Assembly: GCA_021791135.1 (NCBI GenBank) | Contig: JAJYXD010000042.1 | Coordinates: 1-7,467 of the forward strand | Direction: 5' to 3' | DNA: 7,467 bases | DNA from: a bacterium | GTDB lineage: Bacteria > Patescibacteriota > Minisyncoccia > UBA6257 > GWB1-50-10 | Shown: piece after piece, positions 1-6,488 of the stretch | How the letters are laid out: each line of letters begins with the position of its first letter | Position numbering within the stretch: the stretch's first letter is position 1 | Made by a program: the position numbers and the translations under genes | The notes under the pieces: generated by a model | Databases searched by the model: none | The model's input: the letters and a program-made list of their open reading frames with translations, nothing else | Told to the model about the DNA's origin: nothing

Positions 1-248
1 GGATTGTATATTTCGATCGCATACCGTAGCCCTGCATTTACGGCCTTCGCGAACCCCTCGTTTTTTTTGAGTTCCACGACGTCGACTTCTGGAAACCCGC
101 GGCGTATGTGATCGGCATCGTCTTTCGTCGATCCGTCATCCACGACGATTATCTTCGCGCCTTGATACGTCTGGTCGCGGAGGGATTTCAGGCATTCTTC
201 GAGATGATGGAAGCCGTTATAATTGGGAATGAGGACCGCCGTTTCCAT
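1..248 (-). CDS. Family 2 glycosyltransferase, N-terminal part (runs off the window)
   Basis: A GT-A fold sugar transferase, probably cytoplasmic, adding a sugar from a nucleotide-sugar donor to a growing glycan. Only the first 82 residues are in the window; the gene continues past position 1. It opens with a beta strand ending in PNYNG (residues 8-12), then KSLRDQTY (21-28) and the nucleotide-binding strand IIVVDDGST (33-41), followed by NEGFAKAVNAG (63-73). These are the standard N-terminal marks of the family. The metal-binding DxD lies beyond the edge. The ATG at 248-246 is preceded directly by an in-frame TGA (251-249), so no start further upstream is possible. The gene overlaps the last 32 bases of the ATPase gene, which implies coupled translation and a role with the exporter. 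Acceptor and sugar cannot be told. Confidence 0.9.
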   Translation of the reverse strand, partial: METAVLIPNYNGFHHLEECLKSLRDQTYQGAKIIVVDDGSTKDDADHIRRGFPEVDVVELKKNEGFAKAVNAGLRYAIEIYN

Positions 249-966
249 TCATGTAATAGTCGATAACTTTCCGCGTTTCGTCAAACATTATAAGATTGCC
301 GTCTTCGAGGAGCATCGTTTTGTCGCAGTGCTCCGCGATAAGCTTTGTATCGTGGCTTGTTATAAGGATTGTTTTTCCCCGCCGTTTATAGTCCCGAAAC
401 ACCGAGATGCATTGGGGAATAAAATCCTTGTCGCCCACCGCAAAGATTTCGTCGAGGAGAAGGATATCCGGATCCGTCTGTACCATCATAGCGAAGGCGA
501 GGCGCGCCGTCATTCCCGAGGAAAAATTCTTAAGCTTTGTATCCTTGAACCGTTCGACGCCCGCGAACCGGAGCACTTCCCGGAGTTTCTCCCTTATTTC
601 CTTCCTCGGGATGCCGAGTATCGCGCCGTAGAGAAAAAGATTTTCCTCCGCCGTAAGCTCGTGATGGAATCCGACGTTTAGGCTCAAGAGCGGCGCCGCA
701 ACACCCTCAAGATGGAACGCGCCCTCGGTGGGTTTTATAATACCTCCGAGGATTTTAAGGAGCGTCGTCTTGCCGCTCCCGTTTTTACCGATCAAGCCTG
801 TCGTCTCCCCCCGCTTCACCGTGAAGCTCACGTCGCGCAAAGCATAGAAATCTTCGTAGGTAACCTGATTTTTCACATAACCGAGCGCCGTCTCAAAAAG
901 TGTCGTCTTCTTTTCGTGAGGTATCCTGAAGCGCTTCGTGATGCGCGCGGCGTCTATTACGTTCAT
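217..966 (-). CDS. ABC transporter ATPase for polysaccharide export (Wzt/TagH-like)
   Basis: The ATP-hydrolysing subunit of a polysaccharide or teichoic-acid type exporter, acting on the cytoplasmic face with the permease encoded just upstream. In 249 residues it shows Walker A GKNGSGKT (60-67), the Wzt/TagH-type stretch NVGFHHELTAEEN (97-109), the signature FSSGM (148-152), Walker B ILLLDE (168-173), a D-loop-like AVGD (176-179) and the switch histidine in TSHD (His205). The N-terminal extension before YALRDVSF (41-48) is typical of Wzt-type ATPases. The protein stops soon after the nucleotide-binding domain, so it lacks the C-terminal carbohydrate-binding domain found in Wzt proteins that recognise a capped chain end. 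Its ATG lies one base after the permease TGA (970-968), and its end overlaps a glycosyltransferase gene, so all three are probably co-translated. Subfamily is secure; the exported glycan is unknown. Confidence 0.95.
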   Translation of the reverse strand: MNVIDAARITKRFRIPHEKKTTLFETALGYVKNQVTYEDFYALRDVSFTVKRGETTGLIGKNGSGKTTLLKILGGIIKPTEGAFHLEGVAAPLLSLNVGFHHELTAEENLFLYGAILGIPRKEIREKLREVLRFAGVERFKDTKLKNFSSGMTARLAFAMMVQTDPDILLLDEIFAVGDKDFIPQCISVFRDYKRRGKTILITSHDTKLIAEHCDKTMLLEDGNLIMFDETRKVIDYYMNGNGGPHSQL

Positions 967-967
967 A

Positions 968-1732
968 TCAGAGTTCTTCTATAAATGCTCGATTGTATTT
1001 CTTGAATATCGCAAGTCCCGCGAAGCAGATGAGGGCAACGATGCCCGTGGTGATGAGAAGCTGTTTTACTTCGGGGACGTGGTTATAAAGCACGGCATTC
1101 CGCGCGTCGATCACGATGCGGGCAATAGGATTCAAGAGATACCACTTCAGGTATTTTTCGGGGACATTCGTATATTGGTAGACGATGGGCGTAACCCAGA
1201 ACAGCATCTGCAGGAATATATCCCAGATGTGCCTAAAATCCTTGAAGTGCATGGAAAGCGGCGCGATGATGAGCGCGACGCCGAAGACAAGAAACACAAG
1301 AATAATAACAAGGAAGAGGAGCATCATCACGCTCCACGTGAAATGGAATCCAAGAATAAGGAAAAGCGCGAGGAATATCCCGAGGGTGATCACAAACGTC
1401 CAGAATGATTGGATGACGGAGCTCACGACGACGATGAAGGGAGGCAGGTTTGTTTTCTGAAGGAGATTTGCTTTCGCGGCCATGTTCTGCGTGCTGTCCG
1501 TCGTCGCATCCGCAAAAAAATTCCAGATGATGATTCCTAAGAGAAGATAGACCTGATAATCAGGTATCCCGACCTTGAGGAAATGGAAAAAGACGACATA
1601 GAGAATGCCGAGCATCATAAATGGCTTGAGAAGGCTCCAGAAGATGCCGAGCACCGAACCGTAGTACTTGAGCTTGAAATCAAGCCAGCTTAGCTCATAA
1701 ATCAAGTTGAGATAATTCCTGTTTTTCTTCAT
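968..1732 (-). CDS. ABC-2 type polysaccharide export permease (Wzm/TagG-like)
   Basis: The membrane subunit of the exporter, partner of the ATPase that starts one base downstream. The 254-residue length is normal for the family. The N-terminal cytoplasmic segment carries LDFKLKYYGSVLGIFWSLL (17-35), the family's amphipathic lead-in of the form RDxKxRYxxSxLGxxWxxLxP, ending at Pro37. Hydrophobic segments lie near residues 38-53, 60-75, 98-127, 133-158, 170-187 and 224-244. The loop FRHIWDIFLQMLFWVTPIVY (166-185) and a later NP (201-202) are also characteristic. The start ATG (1732-1730) has no good Shine-Dalgarno sequence, only CCCTCACGG some ten bases upstream. It is the first gene of a minus-strand operon that runs permease, ATPase, glycosyltransferase. 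Assignment to the family is firm; the substrate (O-antigen-like, capsule or wall glycan) is inferred only from neighbours. Confidence 0.93.
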   Translation of the reverse strand: MKKNRNYLNLIYELSWLDFKLKYYGSVLGIFWSLLKPFMMLGILYVVFFHFLKVGIPDYQVYLLLGIIIWNFFADATTDSTQNMAAKANLLQKTNLPPFIVVVSSVIQSFWTFVITLGIFLALFLILGFHFTWSVMMLLFLVIILVFLVFGVALIIAPLSMHFKDFRHIWDIFLQMLFWVTPIVYQYTNVPEKYLKWYLLNPIARIVIDARNAVLYNHVPEVKQLLITTGIVALICFAGLAIFKKYNRAFIEEL

Positions 1733-1776
1733 TATCTGTATTCCGTGAGGGATTTATTCTATCATTATATAGTACT
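1733..1776. promoter_or_regulatory. Divergent promoter region between exporter operon and GT-B gene
   Basis: This 44-base gap must hold at least the start signals of the exporter operon (leftward) and of the glycosyltransferase at 1777 (rightward). On the minus strand a perfect TATAAT (1769-1764) is followed by TGATAGAAT, which reads as an extended -10 box TGnTAGAAT (1764-1756); either would give a leader of roughly 15-25 bases before the ATG at 1732. No matching -35 box was found for them. On the plus strand only AT-rich TATATAGT (1766-1773) lies just before the ATG at 1777, too close for a standard leader. The leftward promoter is the better supported of the two. Confidence 0.4.
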
Positions 1777-2736
1777 ATGCGCATTCTCACACATCCGGTA
1801 CATACCGCATGGGAATATGAATTTGCGAAAATCGGACACGAGATATACACCGTGATTCCGAATGATTTCACGAGGTTTTCTCACGACGGCTGGGGGAGTG
1901 CAGGAGCAACGCTCGTGGGAGGAGACGGAGTGTGGAATGCAAGAAACAGGCCGATGCCTGCGAATGTGAAGACTATTTCCCTGGAAGAAGCGCTCCGCGG
2001 GAAATTCGATGTTTGTATCGCACATACCATTCCCTGGCTCGAAAAGCTGAAGAATGTTTCCTGCCCTATTATCTTCAAGGTGCACACGATACCTCCTTCG
2101 GATTTTATTCCCGATTGGGCCGAAGAAGTCATCTCCGCCGTGACGTTTAACGGTGAAATGGCGATGAAGAGCACCATCATCAAGCGTCAGATATTTAGAA
2201 ACGTGATTCGTGTTCCGATCGACTCCACCGTGTTTGACGGGCATATCGGCGACCACAAGAGATGTCTTTCGATTACCAATCTCATCCGAACACGGCCAGA
2301 AAAAAGATTGGACCGATTGAACAGAATCGCTTCCATAGTACCCGTTGATCTTGTCGGTGGGGGTAAGGAAGGAATTCCGTACGCTTTAGGAGAAGCGCAA
2401 TCATTTGAGGAACTTTTGTCGTGTTACAGGCATTACGCGGTATTTCTGGAGGTTGCCAATCAGGTGAGTATGTCCTGTCTTGAAGCTATGACGGTTGGCA
2501 TGCCGGTGGTGCTGTTTCCTCCCAACAGCCGCAACAGTTCTAGTTTTTTAAAAAGCGGCGAAAACTGCCTTGTAGTAGAAACGGAAGAAACCGCCGCGAA
2601 AGCGATTCAATTTCTCTTAAATAACCCCGCTGAACGTAAGAAATTCGGCGAAAAGGCTCGGTTGACCGTTTTGAATCGCTTTGAGGCGGCACATTTCCGC
2701 CGCCAATGGGATGAATTACTTGAAAACGTAGTTTGA
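1777..2736 (+). CDS. GT-B fold glycosyltransferase (family 4-like)
   Basis: Probably a retaining sugar transferase working on a lipid-linked or cell-surface glycan. The 319 residues show two Rossmann-like halves. The N-terminal half has the opening strand MRILTHPVH (1-9), GHEIYTVIPND (20-30), FDVCIAHTIPWL (77-88) and IIFKVHTIP (98-106). The C-terminal half has CLSITNLIRTRPEKRLD (163-179), where the family usually has its GRL..KG type loop, VDLVGGGKEGI (190-200) and SCLEAMTVGMPVVLFP (233-248), the nucleotide-sugar site. The first glutamate of the E-x7-E motif is Asn228; only Glu236 is kept. The chain is shorter than the usual 350-400 residues. No Shine-Dalgarno sequence precedes the ATG. It is divergent from the exporter operon and followed 24 bases later by another glycosyltransferase. 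Fold is clear; donor, acceptor and exact family number are not. Confidence 0.85.
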   Translation: MRILTHPVHTAWEYEFAKIGHEIYTVIPNDFTRFSHDGWGSAGATLVGGDGVWNARNRPMPANVKTISLEEALRGKFDVCIAHTIPWLEKLKNVSCPIIFKVHTIPPSDFIPDWAEEVISAVTFNGEMAMKSTIIKRQIFRNVIRVPIDSTVFDGHIGDHKRCLSITNLIRTRPEKRLDRLNRIASIVPVDLVGGGKEGIPYALGEAQSFEELLSCYRHYAVFLEVANQVSMSCLEAMTVGMPVVLFPPNSRNSSSFLKSGENCLVVETEETAAKAIQFLLNNPAERKKFGEKARLTVLNRFEAAHFRRQWDELLENVV

Positions 2737-2747
2737 GGAACTTTAAT
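2720..2747 (+). promoter_or_regulatory. Candidate promoter for the glycosyltransferase at 2761
   Basis: TTGAAA (2720-2725), inside the end of the upstream gene, is spaced 16 bases from TTTAAT (2742-2747); each matches the sigma-70 consensus at five of six positions. Transcription would begin near 2754, leaving only about seven bases before the ATG at 2761, so the transcript would be nearly leaderless. This agrees with the lack of a Shine-Dalgarno sequence close to that ATG: the only purine run, GAGGAA at 2735-2740, is about 20 bases away. A chance match is quite possible in such AT-rich sequence. Confidence 0.33.
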
Positions 2748-2760
2748 AACATAAAAATAT

Positions 2761-3501
2761 ATGAAAACCATTGCGATAATCGCCGTTCGGGATGAAGCAC
2801 GCTATTTGCCTGGTTACTTTTCGCACCTTCGAGATTTTGTAGATGGCTTTGCCGTTGTTGACGATGGTTCTTTAGACACCACCCCATTTTTGATACGGCG
2901 GGAACCGAAATTGAAGTTCAGTTTCAGACGAGATATCCGGGAGTCTGACCATTTTTTTGAGGTTGAGAATCGAGAGATTCTCTTGAATGCGGCGAAGAAA
3001 CTGAAGGCGGAATGGGTGTTGTGTTGTGACGCCGATGAAAGGTATGAGTCCATATTTCTGAAAGAATTGGCATCAATTCAGGAGCATGCCGAAGAAATCA
3101 ATAAACCGGTTGTGGGTCTCCGCTTGCTCGGCTTGTGGAATAGTGGCACCACCTATCGCGTAGGCGGCTACTACGGGAAATTAACGAAGTTCACAATGTT
3201 TAAAGTCCCAGACAAAATTTCGTATTCAGATCGTCCGCGGGGTTGTCTCCATAGTCCCTGGATGCCAGAGGCGCTCATGGATGCCTCGTTTCACTGGTCA
3301 ACGGACTACCGAATATACCATTTGCGTATGATTCGCCCCGAAGACAGGAAGATCCGTTTTGAGAAGTTCCGCCGGATTGATCCTGAAAATAAATGGCAGC
3401 CCGTGGGTTACTCTCACATGTGTAATGAAATCGACCTTGAACTAAAGGAGATAGAGCGCGGGCGGGAGTTCGACACGCGGTCGTTGCCGGAAGGGATATA
3501 G
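2761..3501 (+). CDS. Family 2 glycosyltransferase (GT-A fold, Glyco_tranf_2_4-like)
   Basis: A cytoplasmic inverting-type sugar transferase of 246 residues. The N-terminus MKTIAIIAVRDEARYL (1-16) is the family's first strand and nucleotide loop, then FAVVDDGSLDTT (30-41) gives the uridine-binding DDGS, and WVLCCDADERY (85-95) holds the metal-binding DxD at Asp90/Asp92. The middle LRLLGLWNS (120-128) and the end HLRMIRPEDRKIRFEKF (187-203) followed by RIDPENKWQP (205-214) resemble glycosyltransferases in which a conserved histidine and a KxxxxDP element close the active site. There are no membrane segments, so it is not processive. It follows the GT-B gene by 24 bases on the same strand and may be co-transcribed with it or use its own weak promoter. 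It converges on the family 4 gene with only 11 bases between stop codons. Sugar specificity is unknown. Confidence 0.88.
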   Translation: MKTIAIIAVRDEARYLPGYFSHLRDFVDGFAVVDDGSLDTTPFLIRREPKLKFSFRRDIRESDHFFEVENREILLNAAKKLKAEWVLCCDADERYESIFLKELASIQEHAEEINKPVVGLRLLGLWNSGTTYRVGGYYGKLTKFTMFKVPDKISYSDRPRGCLHSPWMPEALMDASFHWSTDYRIYHLRMIRPEDRKIRFEKFRRIDPENKWQPVGYSHMCNEIDLELKEIERGREFDTRSLPEGI

Positions 3502-3512
3502 GCTTCTCCCAT

Positions 3513-4601
3513 TCAGGTTGCAATGAATGATTCGATGTGCCGTGCGCTCTCATCCCAATTATGTTTTTTCGCCCACTCTTTACATAAGACTTCTTTGGGT
3601 TTTAATTTCTCTCTGTTTAACCACTCGATGATTTTTTCGGCAAAGATTGGCGGATTGTAACAATCAACAAGAACGCCAGTCATGCCGTCAACTATCGATT
3701 CTTTTAGCCCTTCAACGTTGTTCGCGATAACAAACGTGCCGGTGGCGTTGGCTTCAAGAACCGAAATGCCGTAGCCCTCAATTCTGGACGGTGCGGCATA
3801 AAGCCAGGTTTTACCGAACATTTTTTGTTTTTCTTCTTCGGAAACATATCCCAAAAACTCAATCCCCGCTGGTTTTTTGATTTTTGACTTGCCGCCGAAT
3901 TCGCGGCCGGCAACAAGATATTTCACTTTCGGAATTTTATTTTTAACCAAGGGATAGGTTTTTAAAAACAAATCAATGCCTTTTCGGTTTTCCAAGCGGC
4001 CCAAAAAAAGGACAGTCGGTTCTGCGGCATACTCCTTTCTGACCGTAACCAGTTGCTCATCAACGCCGTTGAATACCTTAACAACCCGCTTGAATTTATG
4101 TCTTACTAATTCCTGTTTCATCCACTCGCTCACCACAATCACTTTTTGCCGGCGATAGAGAAGCAGAAACAAACTTTCGGCCAAATAGCCGATGAAAGCG
4201 TAAAAAAACCTCTGCGATTTGAAGAACTGCCCGCGGTTCAGATTATGAATTATTATTATTTTTTTCTGCCTCGGATAGAGAAGGGGAGTGAAAAACGGAA
4301 GCACGCTCACGTCTTCGAGAAGCACGTCGGGCGCGAAACGTTTCAAATAATTTCGGAGCACAAGCGGCAGAAGGAGGTGGATTCGTATTATATTTTCGGA
4401 ATTGGGAGCGCCGATTCGGCAGATGCGGATATTCCGATATGTCTCTTCTTTCGCGGCGCCGGGAAAGCGGGCGGCGAGGAGTATCACCTCGTGTTGTTCC
4501 CCGATCCTTGAAAATATCTCGAGCAGATTTTTTTCCGCCCCCCCCGCCTTCGGATGGAGCGGACAGAATTTGTTGATTATAAGAATCGTCTTCCTTTCCA
4601 T
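3513..4601 (-). CDS. Family 4 (GT-B fold) glycosyltransferase
   Basis: A retaining glycosyltransferase of normal length (362 residues) that likely adds a sugar to a membrane-linked glycan from the cytoplasmic side. The acceptor half has ILIINKFCPLHPKAGGAEKN (6-25), with the glycine-rich loop of the family, and KVIVVSEWMKQEL (153-165). A hydrophobic stretch at about 131-149 could dock on the membrane. The donor half has FNGVD (177-181), FLGRLENRKGID (199-210), IEFLGYVSEEE (247-257) and PSRIEGYGISVLEA (271-284), with the intact E-x7-E pair Glu275/Glu283. No Shine-Dalgarno sequence is seen before the ATG at 4601. Its 3' part is AT-richer than most neighbouring glycan genes: one 60-base block (3601-3660) has 21 G/C, against 29-31 in blocks from the exporter and the membrane protein. 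It lies directly downstream of the transposase element. Function is certain only at family level. Confidence 0.93.
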   Translation of the reverse strand: MERKTILIINKFCPLHPKAGGAEKNLLEIFSRIGEQHEVILLAARFPGAAKEETYRNIRICRIGAPNSENIIRIHLLLPLVLRNYLKRFAPDVLLEDVSVLPFFTPLLYPRQKKIIIIHNLNRGQFFKSQRFFYAFIGYLAESLFLLLYRRQKVIVVSEWMKQELVRHKFKRVVKVFNGVDEQLVTVRKEYAAEPTVLFLGRLENRKGIDLFLKTYPLVKNKIPKVKYLVAGREFGGKSKIKKPAGIEFLGYVSEEEKQKMFGKTWLYAAPSRIEGYGISVLEANATGTFVIANNVEGLKESIVDGMTGVLVDCYNPPIFAEKIIEWLNREKLKPKEVLCKEWAKKHNWDESARHIESFIAT

Positions 4602-4621
4602 TGCTTTTTAAGGTAATTAGT

Positions 4622-4650
4622 AAATTATCGACGTCGAATGTCGATAATTT
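4622..4650. repeat. Left REP-like hairpin of the transposase element
   Basis: A perfect 11-base-pair inverted repeat, AAATTATCGAC (4622-4632) and GTCGATAATTT (4640-4650), around a 7-base loop GTCGAAT. It begins one base after the transposase stop codon (4654-4652). Its first 25 bases (4622-4646) recur exactly, in inverted orientation, at 5409-5385 on the other side of the transposase gene. It therefore looks like an end or target sequence recognised by the transposase rather than a terminator; no long T run follows it in either direction. Confidence 0.85.
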
Positions 4651-4651
4651 G

Positions 4652-5356
4652 TTATTCTAGAGTAAGTCCCATTATTTTTTCTATATTCTGTTGTTTTAAC
4701 CATTCAACAGTACTCTTTTTATATTCTTCCGTTCCGCCAAAGAATTTTAAAAGAAGATCTCTATTAGTTACCGACGGAAAGTTTTTCTTTCCGATATAGT
4801 CTAAGAAACTACTCCAGCGGTATTTTTCTAAAAATTTCATCGCTTCCTTATAATTCTTAATATCCCGTTGTCGCCATTCCCGCATTACAAGATCAAGAGG
4901 ATTTAAATGGATATAAAAAGGCAAATGAATAAAATGTGCTTCACTCCCTACGGGAACCGATTTGTATCTCCCCTCAAACAGGGTACCGCTTCGTTCATAT
5001 TTCGTATTGAAATATTTTGAATAACCCATGTTGAGCTTTTTCATAAATTCAGGAATACCCTCAACCGTTCTCGCTTTTAAGAGCAGGTGATAATGATTCG
5101 GCATTGCACAAAAGGCGAGTATCTCAACAAGTAATTTCCTCTTATGCTGTTCTGAAATTTTAAAATTATTCGTGTCCACCACTCTTGTGGTGCGAGTAAA
5201 GCGATAAGTAAGATTCACAACAGATTCTGTATCATTGAACTCGAAAAGATCATGAATAAACCTCATGTAATCACTTTTCTCCAGAAAGATCTTCCTCTTA
5301 TCTACTCCGCGATTGAGTACGTGGTAAATTTGTCCCGCAACTATTCTTTCTCTCAT
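4652..5356 (-). CDS. REP-associated tyrosine transposase (Y1, IS200-like domain)
   Basis: A single-strand DNA endonuclease of the HUH superfamily (Transposase_17/Y1_Tnp type) that would cut next to a hairpin and join through a tyrosine. In 234 residues it shows GQIYHVLNRGVDKRKIF (8-24), the family's N-terminal strand and NRG turn; the metal-binding HUH motif in MPNHYHLLL (85-93, His88/His90); and GYSKYFNTKYERSGTLFEGR (111-130), where Tyr112 or Tyr115 should be the nucleophile. FYIHLNPL (147-154) is also typical. The region between the NRG turn and the HUH motif looks longer than in the compact classical members, with extra sequence near residues 40-72. The ATG (5356) follows GGAAAA, with TAAAAT (5368-5363) six bases upstream, so it may be weakly ribosome-bound or leaderless. 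The reading frame is intact, so activity is possible. Unlike IS605 elements there is no TnpB gene. Confidence 0.92.
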   Translation of the reverse strand: MRERIVAGQIYHVLNRGVDKRKIFLEKSDYMRFIHDLFEFNDTESVVNLTYRFTRTTRVVDTNNFKISEQHKRKLLVEILAFCAMPNHYHLLLKARTVEGIPEFMKKLNMGYSKYFNTKYERSGTLFEGRYKSVPVGSEAHFIHLPFYIHLNPLDLVMREWRQRDIKNYKEAMKFLEKYRWSSFLDYIGKKNFPSVTNRDLLLKFFGGTEEYKKSTVEWLKQQNIEKIMGLTLE

Positions 5357-5380
5357 TTTTCCATTTTACTGTTTTTATCA

Positions 5381-5409
5381 AATATATCGACATTCGACGT
5401 CGATAATTT
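5381..5409. repeat. Right REP-like hairpin of the transposase element
   Basis: TATCGAC (5385-5391) and GTCGATA (5399-5405) pair around a 7-base loop ATTCGAC; the flanks at 5383-5384 and 5406-5407 mismatch and AA/TT at 5381-5382 and 5408-5409 pair again. Bases 5385-5409 are the exact inverse complement of 4622-4646, so the two copies point away from each other. The outer arm, next to the DPM1-like gene, keeps the full AAATTATCGAC, while the inner side has diverged. It lies 24 bases upstream of the transposase ATG and five bases beyond the stop of the DPM1-like gene. Confidence 0.8.
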
Positions 5410-5414
5410 TTTGC

Positions 5415-6488
5415 TTATTTTATGGAGAAGGTTGACAGGACGATGGAGTTGAAAATGACTTGGAGGCCGATAATGGCCGAAACGAGGAGCGGCTCGAAGA
5501 TTTCCTGGCTTACGCCGGCGACTTTGAGGAGAAGCGGGACAAAGATCAATACGGCACCGATGCCGATCGCGGTCTTCAATCTGAATATCGAGTAGAACTT
5601 TTTTACAAATTCACTTTTTTCTTCAAAGCGGATCGAGAGATACGTTTTGGCGAATACCCCGAAGAAAAGGAGTTGAATGCCGACAAGGGGGAAAAGAATT
5701 TTTACGGTGGCGGAATCAAGAAGTCCCGGGGCAGGGAGCGATGAAAAGTTCAAAAGAATAAGAGAAAAAATGCCGACTGCGAAGAATAAAAATCCCGAGG
5801 CGGAGTAGAACGCGAACGGCGTCTGAAGGAGAATATATTTCAAATGCGCGAATCCGTCCCGGTAGCGCCGCAACTTTGATATTCCTTTTCTTCTCGCGTA
5901 GCGTATCGGTATTTCTTGTATCCGCATATTCATTTGTTTCGCCTTGATGAGCATTTCCGTCGCAAATTCCATGCCATTGGTTTTAAGACGGAGGTCTTCA
6001 AACGTCTTTTTTCTAAGTGCTCTGAATCCGGATTGGCTGTCGGAAACCCGTATACCGAAGAACAACAACAAGAGAAAATTCAGTACTGGCGTTCCAAAAA
6101 AACGATGGGCGAGAGGCATGGCCTCTCGTTCCATACGCCCGGCAAACCTGCTCCCTATAATGATGTCCGCATGTTCGAGTTCCCGCACGAGAAGCGGAAT
6201 GTCCGAAAACGGATACGTCGCATCCGCATCGGCATATACGATAATGTCCCCGCGCGCTTCCTTTTCTCCTTTTTTTATCGCAAGTCCGTATCCCTCCATG
6301 TCATGTTTCACGACTTTCACGCGTTCTCGTTCGGCGATCGCATCCGATCCGTCTTCGGAAGAATCGGAGACAATAATTTCAACGCGCATGCGCGCGCGCT
6401 CGGACATCATTCTCACTTCTTCGATACAATATCCGATTGTTTCATTCTCGTTTCTACAGGGAAGCACGATTGATACGAGGGAGTCCAT
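5415..6488 (-). CDS. DPM1/GtrB-like polyprenyl-phosphate sugar synthase with four C-terminal membrane helices
   Basis: A membrane-anchored family 2 glycosyltransferase that probably moves a hexose from a nucleotide sugar to polyprenyl phosphate, making a lipid donor for reactions outside the membrane. The catalytic domain (1-220) has VSIVLPCRNE (5-14), IIVSDSSEDGS (38-48), VYADADATYPF (84-94) with Asp87/Asp89 as the metal pair, IIGSRF (110-115) and VSDSQSGFRALR (148-159). These match dolichol-phosphate mannose synthase and GtrB enzymes. A hydrophobic surface helix at 135-147 and the basic ISKLRRYRDG (203-212) are also typical. Four hydrophobic segments follow, near 225-247, 263-282, 305-324 and 332-354, two more than the usual GtrB pair. 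The ATG at 6488 lacks a Shine-Dalgarno sequence but has an extended -10 box eight bases upstream. It is divergent from the GT-C-like membrane protein, a possible user of its product. The transferred sugar is unknown. Confidence 0.88.
   Translation of the reverse strand: MDSLVSIVLPCRNENETIGYCIEEVRMMSERARMRVEIIVSDSSEDGSDAIAERERVKVVKHDMEGYGLAIKKGEKEARGDIIVYADADATYPFSDIPLLVRELEHADIIIGSRFAGRMEREAMPLAHRFFGTPVLNFLLLLFFGIRVSDSQSGFRALRKKTFEDLRLKTNGMEFATEMLIKAKQMNMRIQEIPIRYARRKGISKLRRYRDGFAHLKYILLQTPFAFYSASGFLFFAVGIFSLILLNFSSLPAPGLLDSATVKILFPLVGIQLLFFGVFAKTYLSIRFEEKSEFVKKFYSIFRLKTAIGIGAVLIFVPLLLKVAGVSQEIFEPLLVSAIIGLQVIFNSIVLSTFSIK

Larger units (their letters stand above)
4622..5409 (-). mobile_element. 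RAYT-type element with inverted hairpin ends
   Basis: A 788-base unit made of one REP-associated tyrosine transposase gene between two inverted copies of a 25-base hairpin sequence. It fits neatly between the start of a family 4 glycosyltransferase gene (ATG at 4601) and the stop codon of the DPM1-like gene (5415), breaking neither. It is AT-rich (20 G/C in the 60 bases at 4681-4740) compared with the flanking glycan genes. No target-site duplication is visible, as expected for Y1 transposases, which cut single strands. Whether the whole unit moves, or the transposase mainly spreads the small hairpins, cannot be read from one copy. Confidence 0.75.

Noticed and set aside
77..86. CGACGTCGAC, resembling the core of the REP-like hairpins
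   Set aside because: It lies within the family 2 glycosyltransferase coding sequence (Val-Asp-Val-Val), lacks the flanking arms and loop, and is best taken as a chance match.
938..1408. Plus-strand open frame of 156 codons
   Set aside because: It is antisense to the permease. Its highly charged, low-complexity product is the mirror of hydrophobic membrane codons.
1765..2256. Minus-strand open frame of 163 codons
   Set aside because: It lies wholly opposite the GT-B glycosyltransferase at 1777, whose motifs are recognisable. The antisense product shows none.
3510..3529. Possible terminator hairpin between the convergent genes (CATTCA and TGAATG arms)
   Set aside because: The stem has six mostly AT pairs, an 8-base loop and no T run, and it lies inside the 3' end of the family 4 gene. 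It is not a convincing intrinsic terminator.
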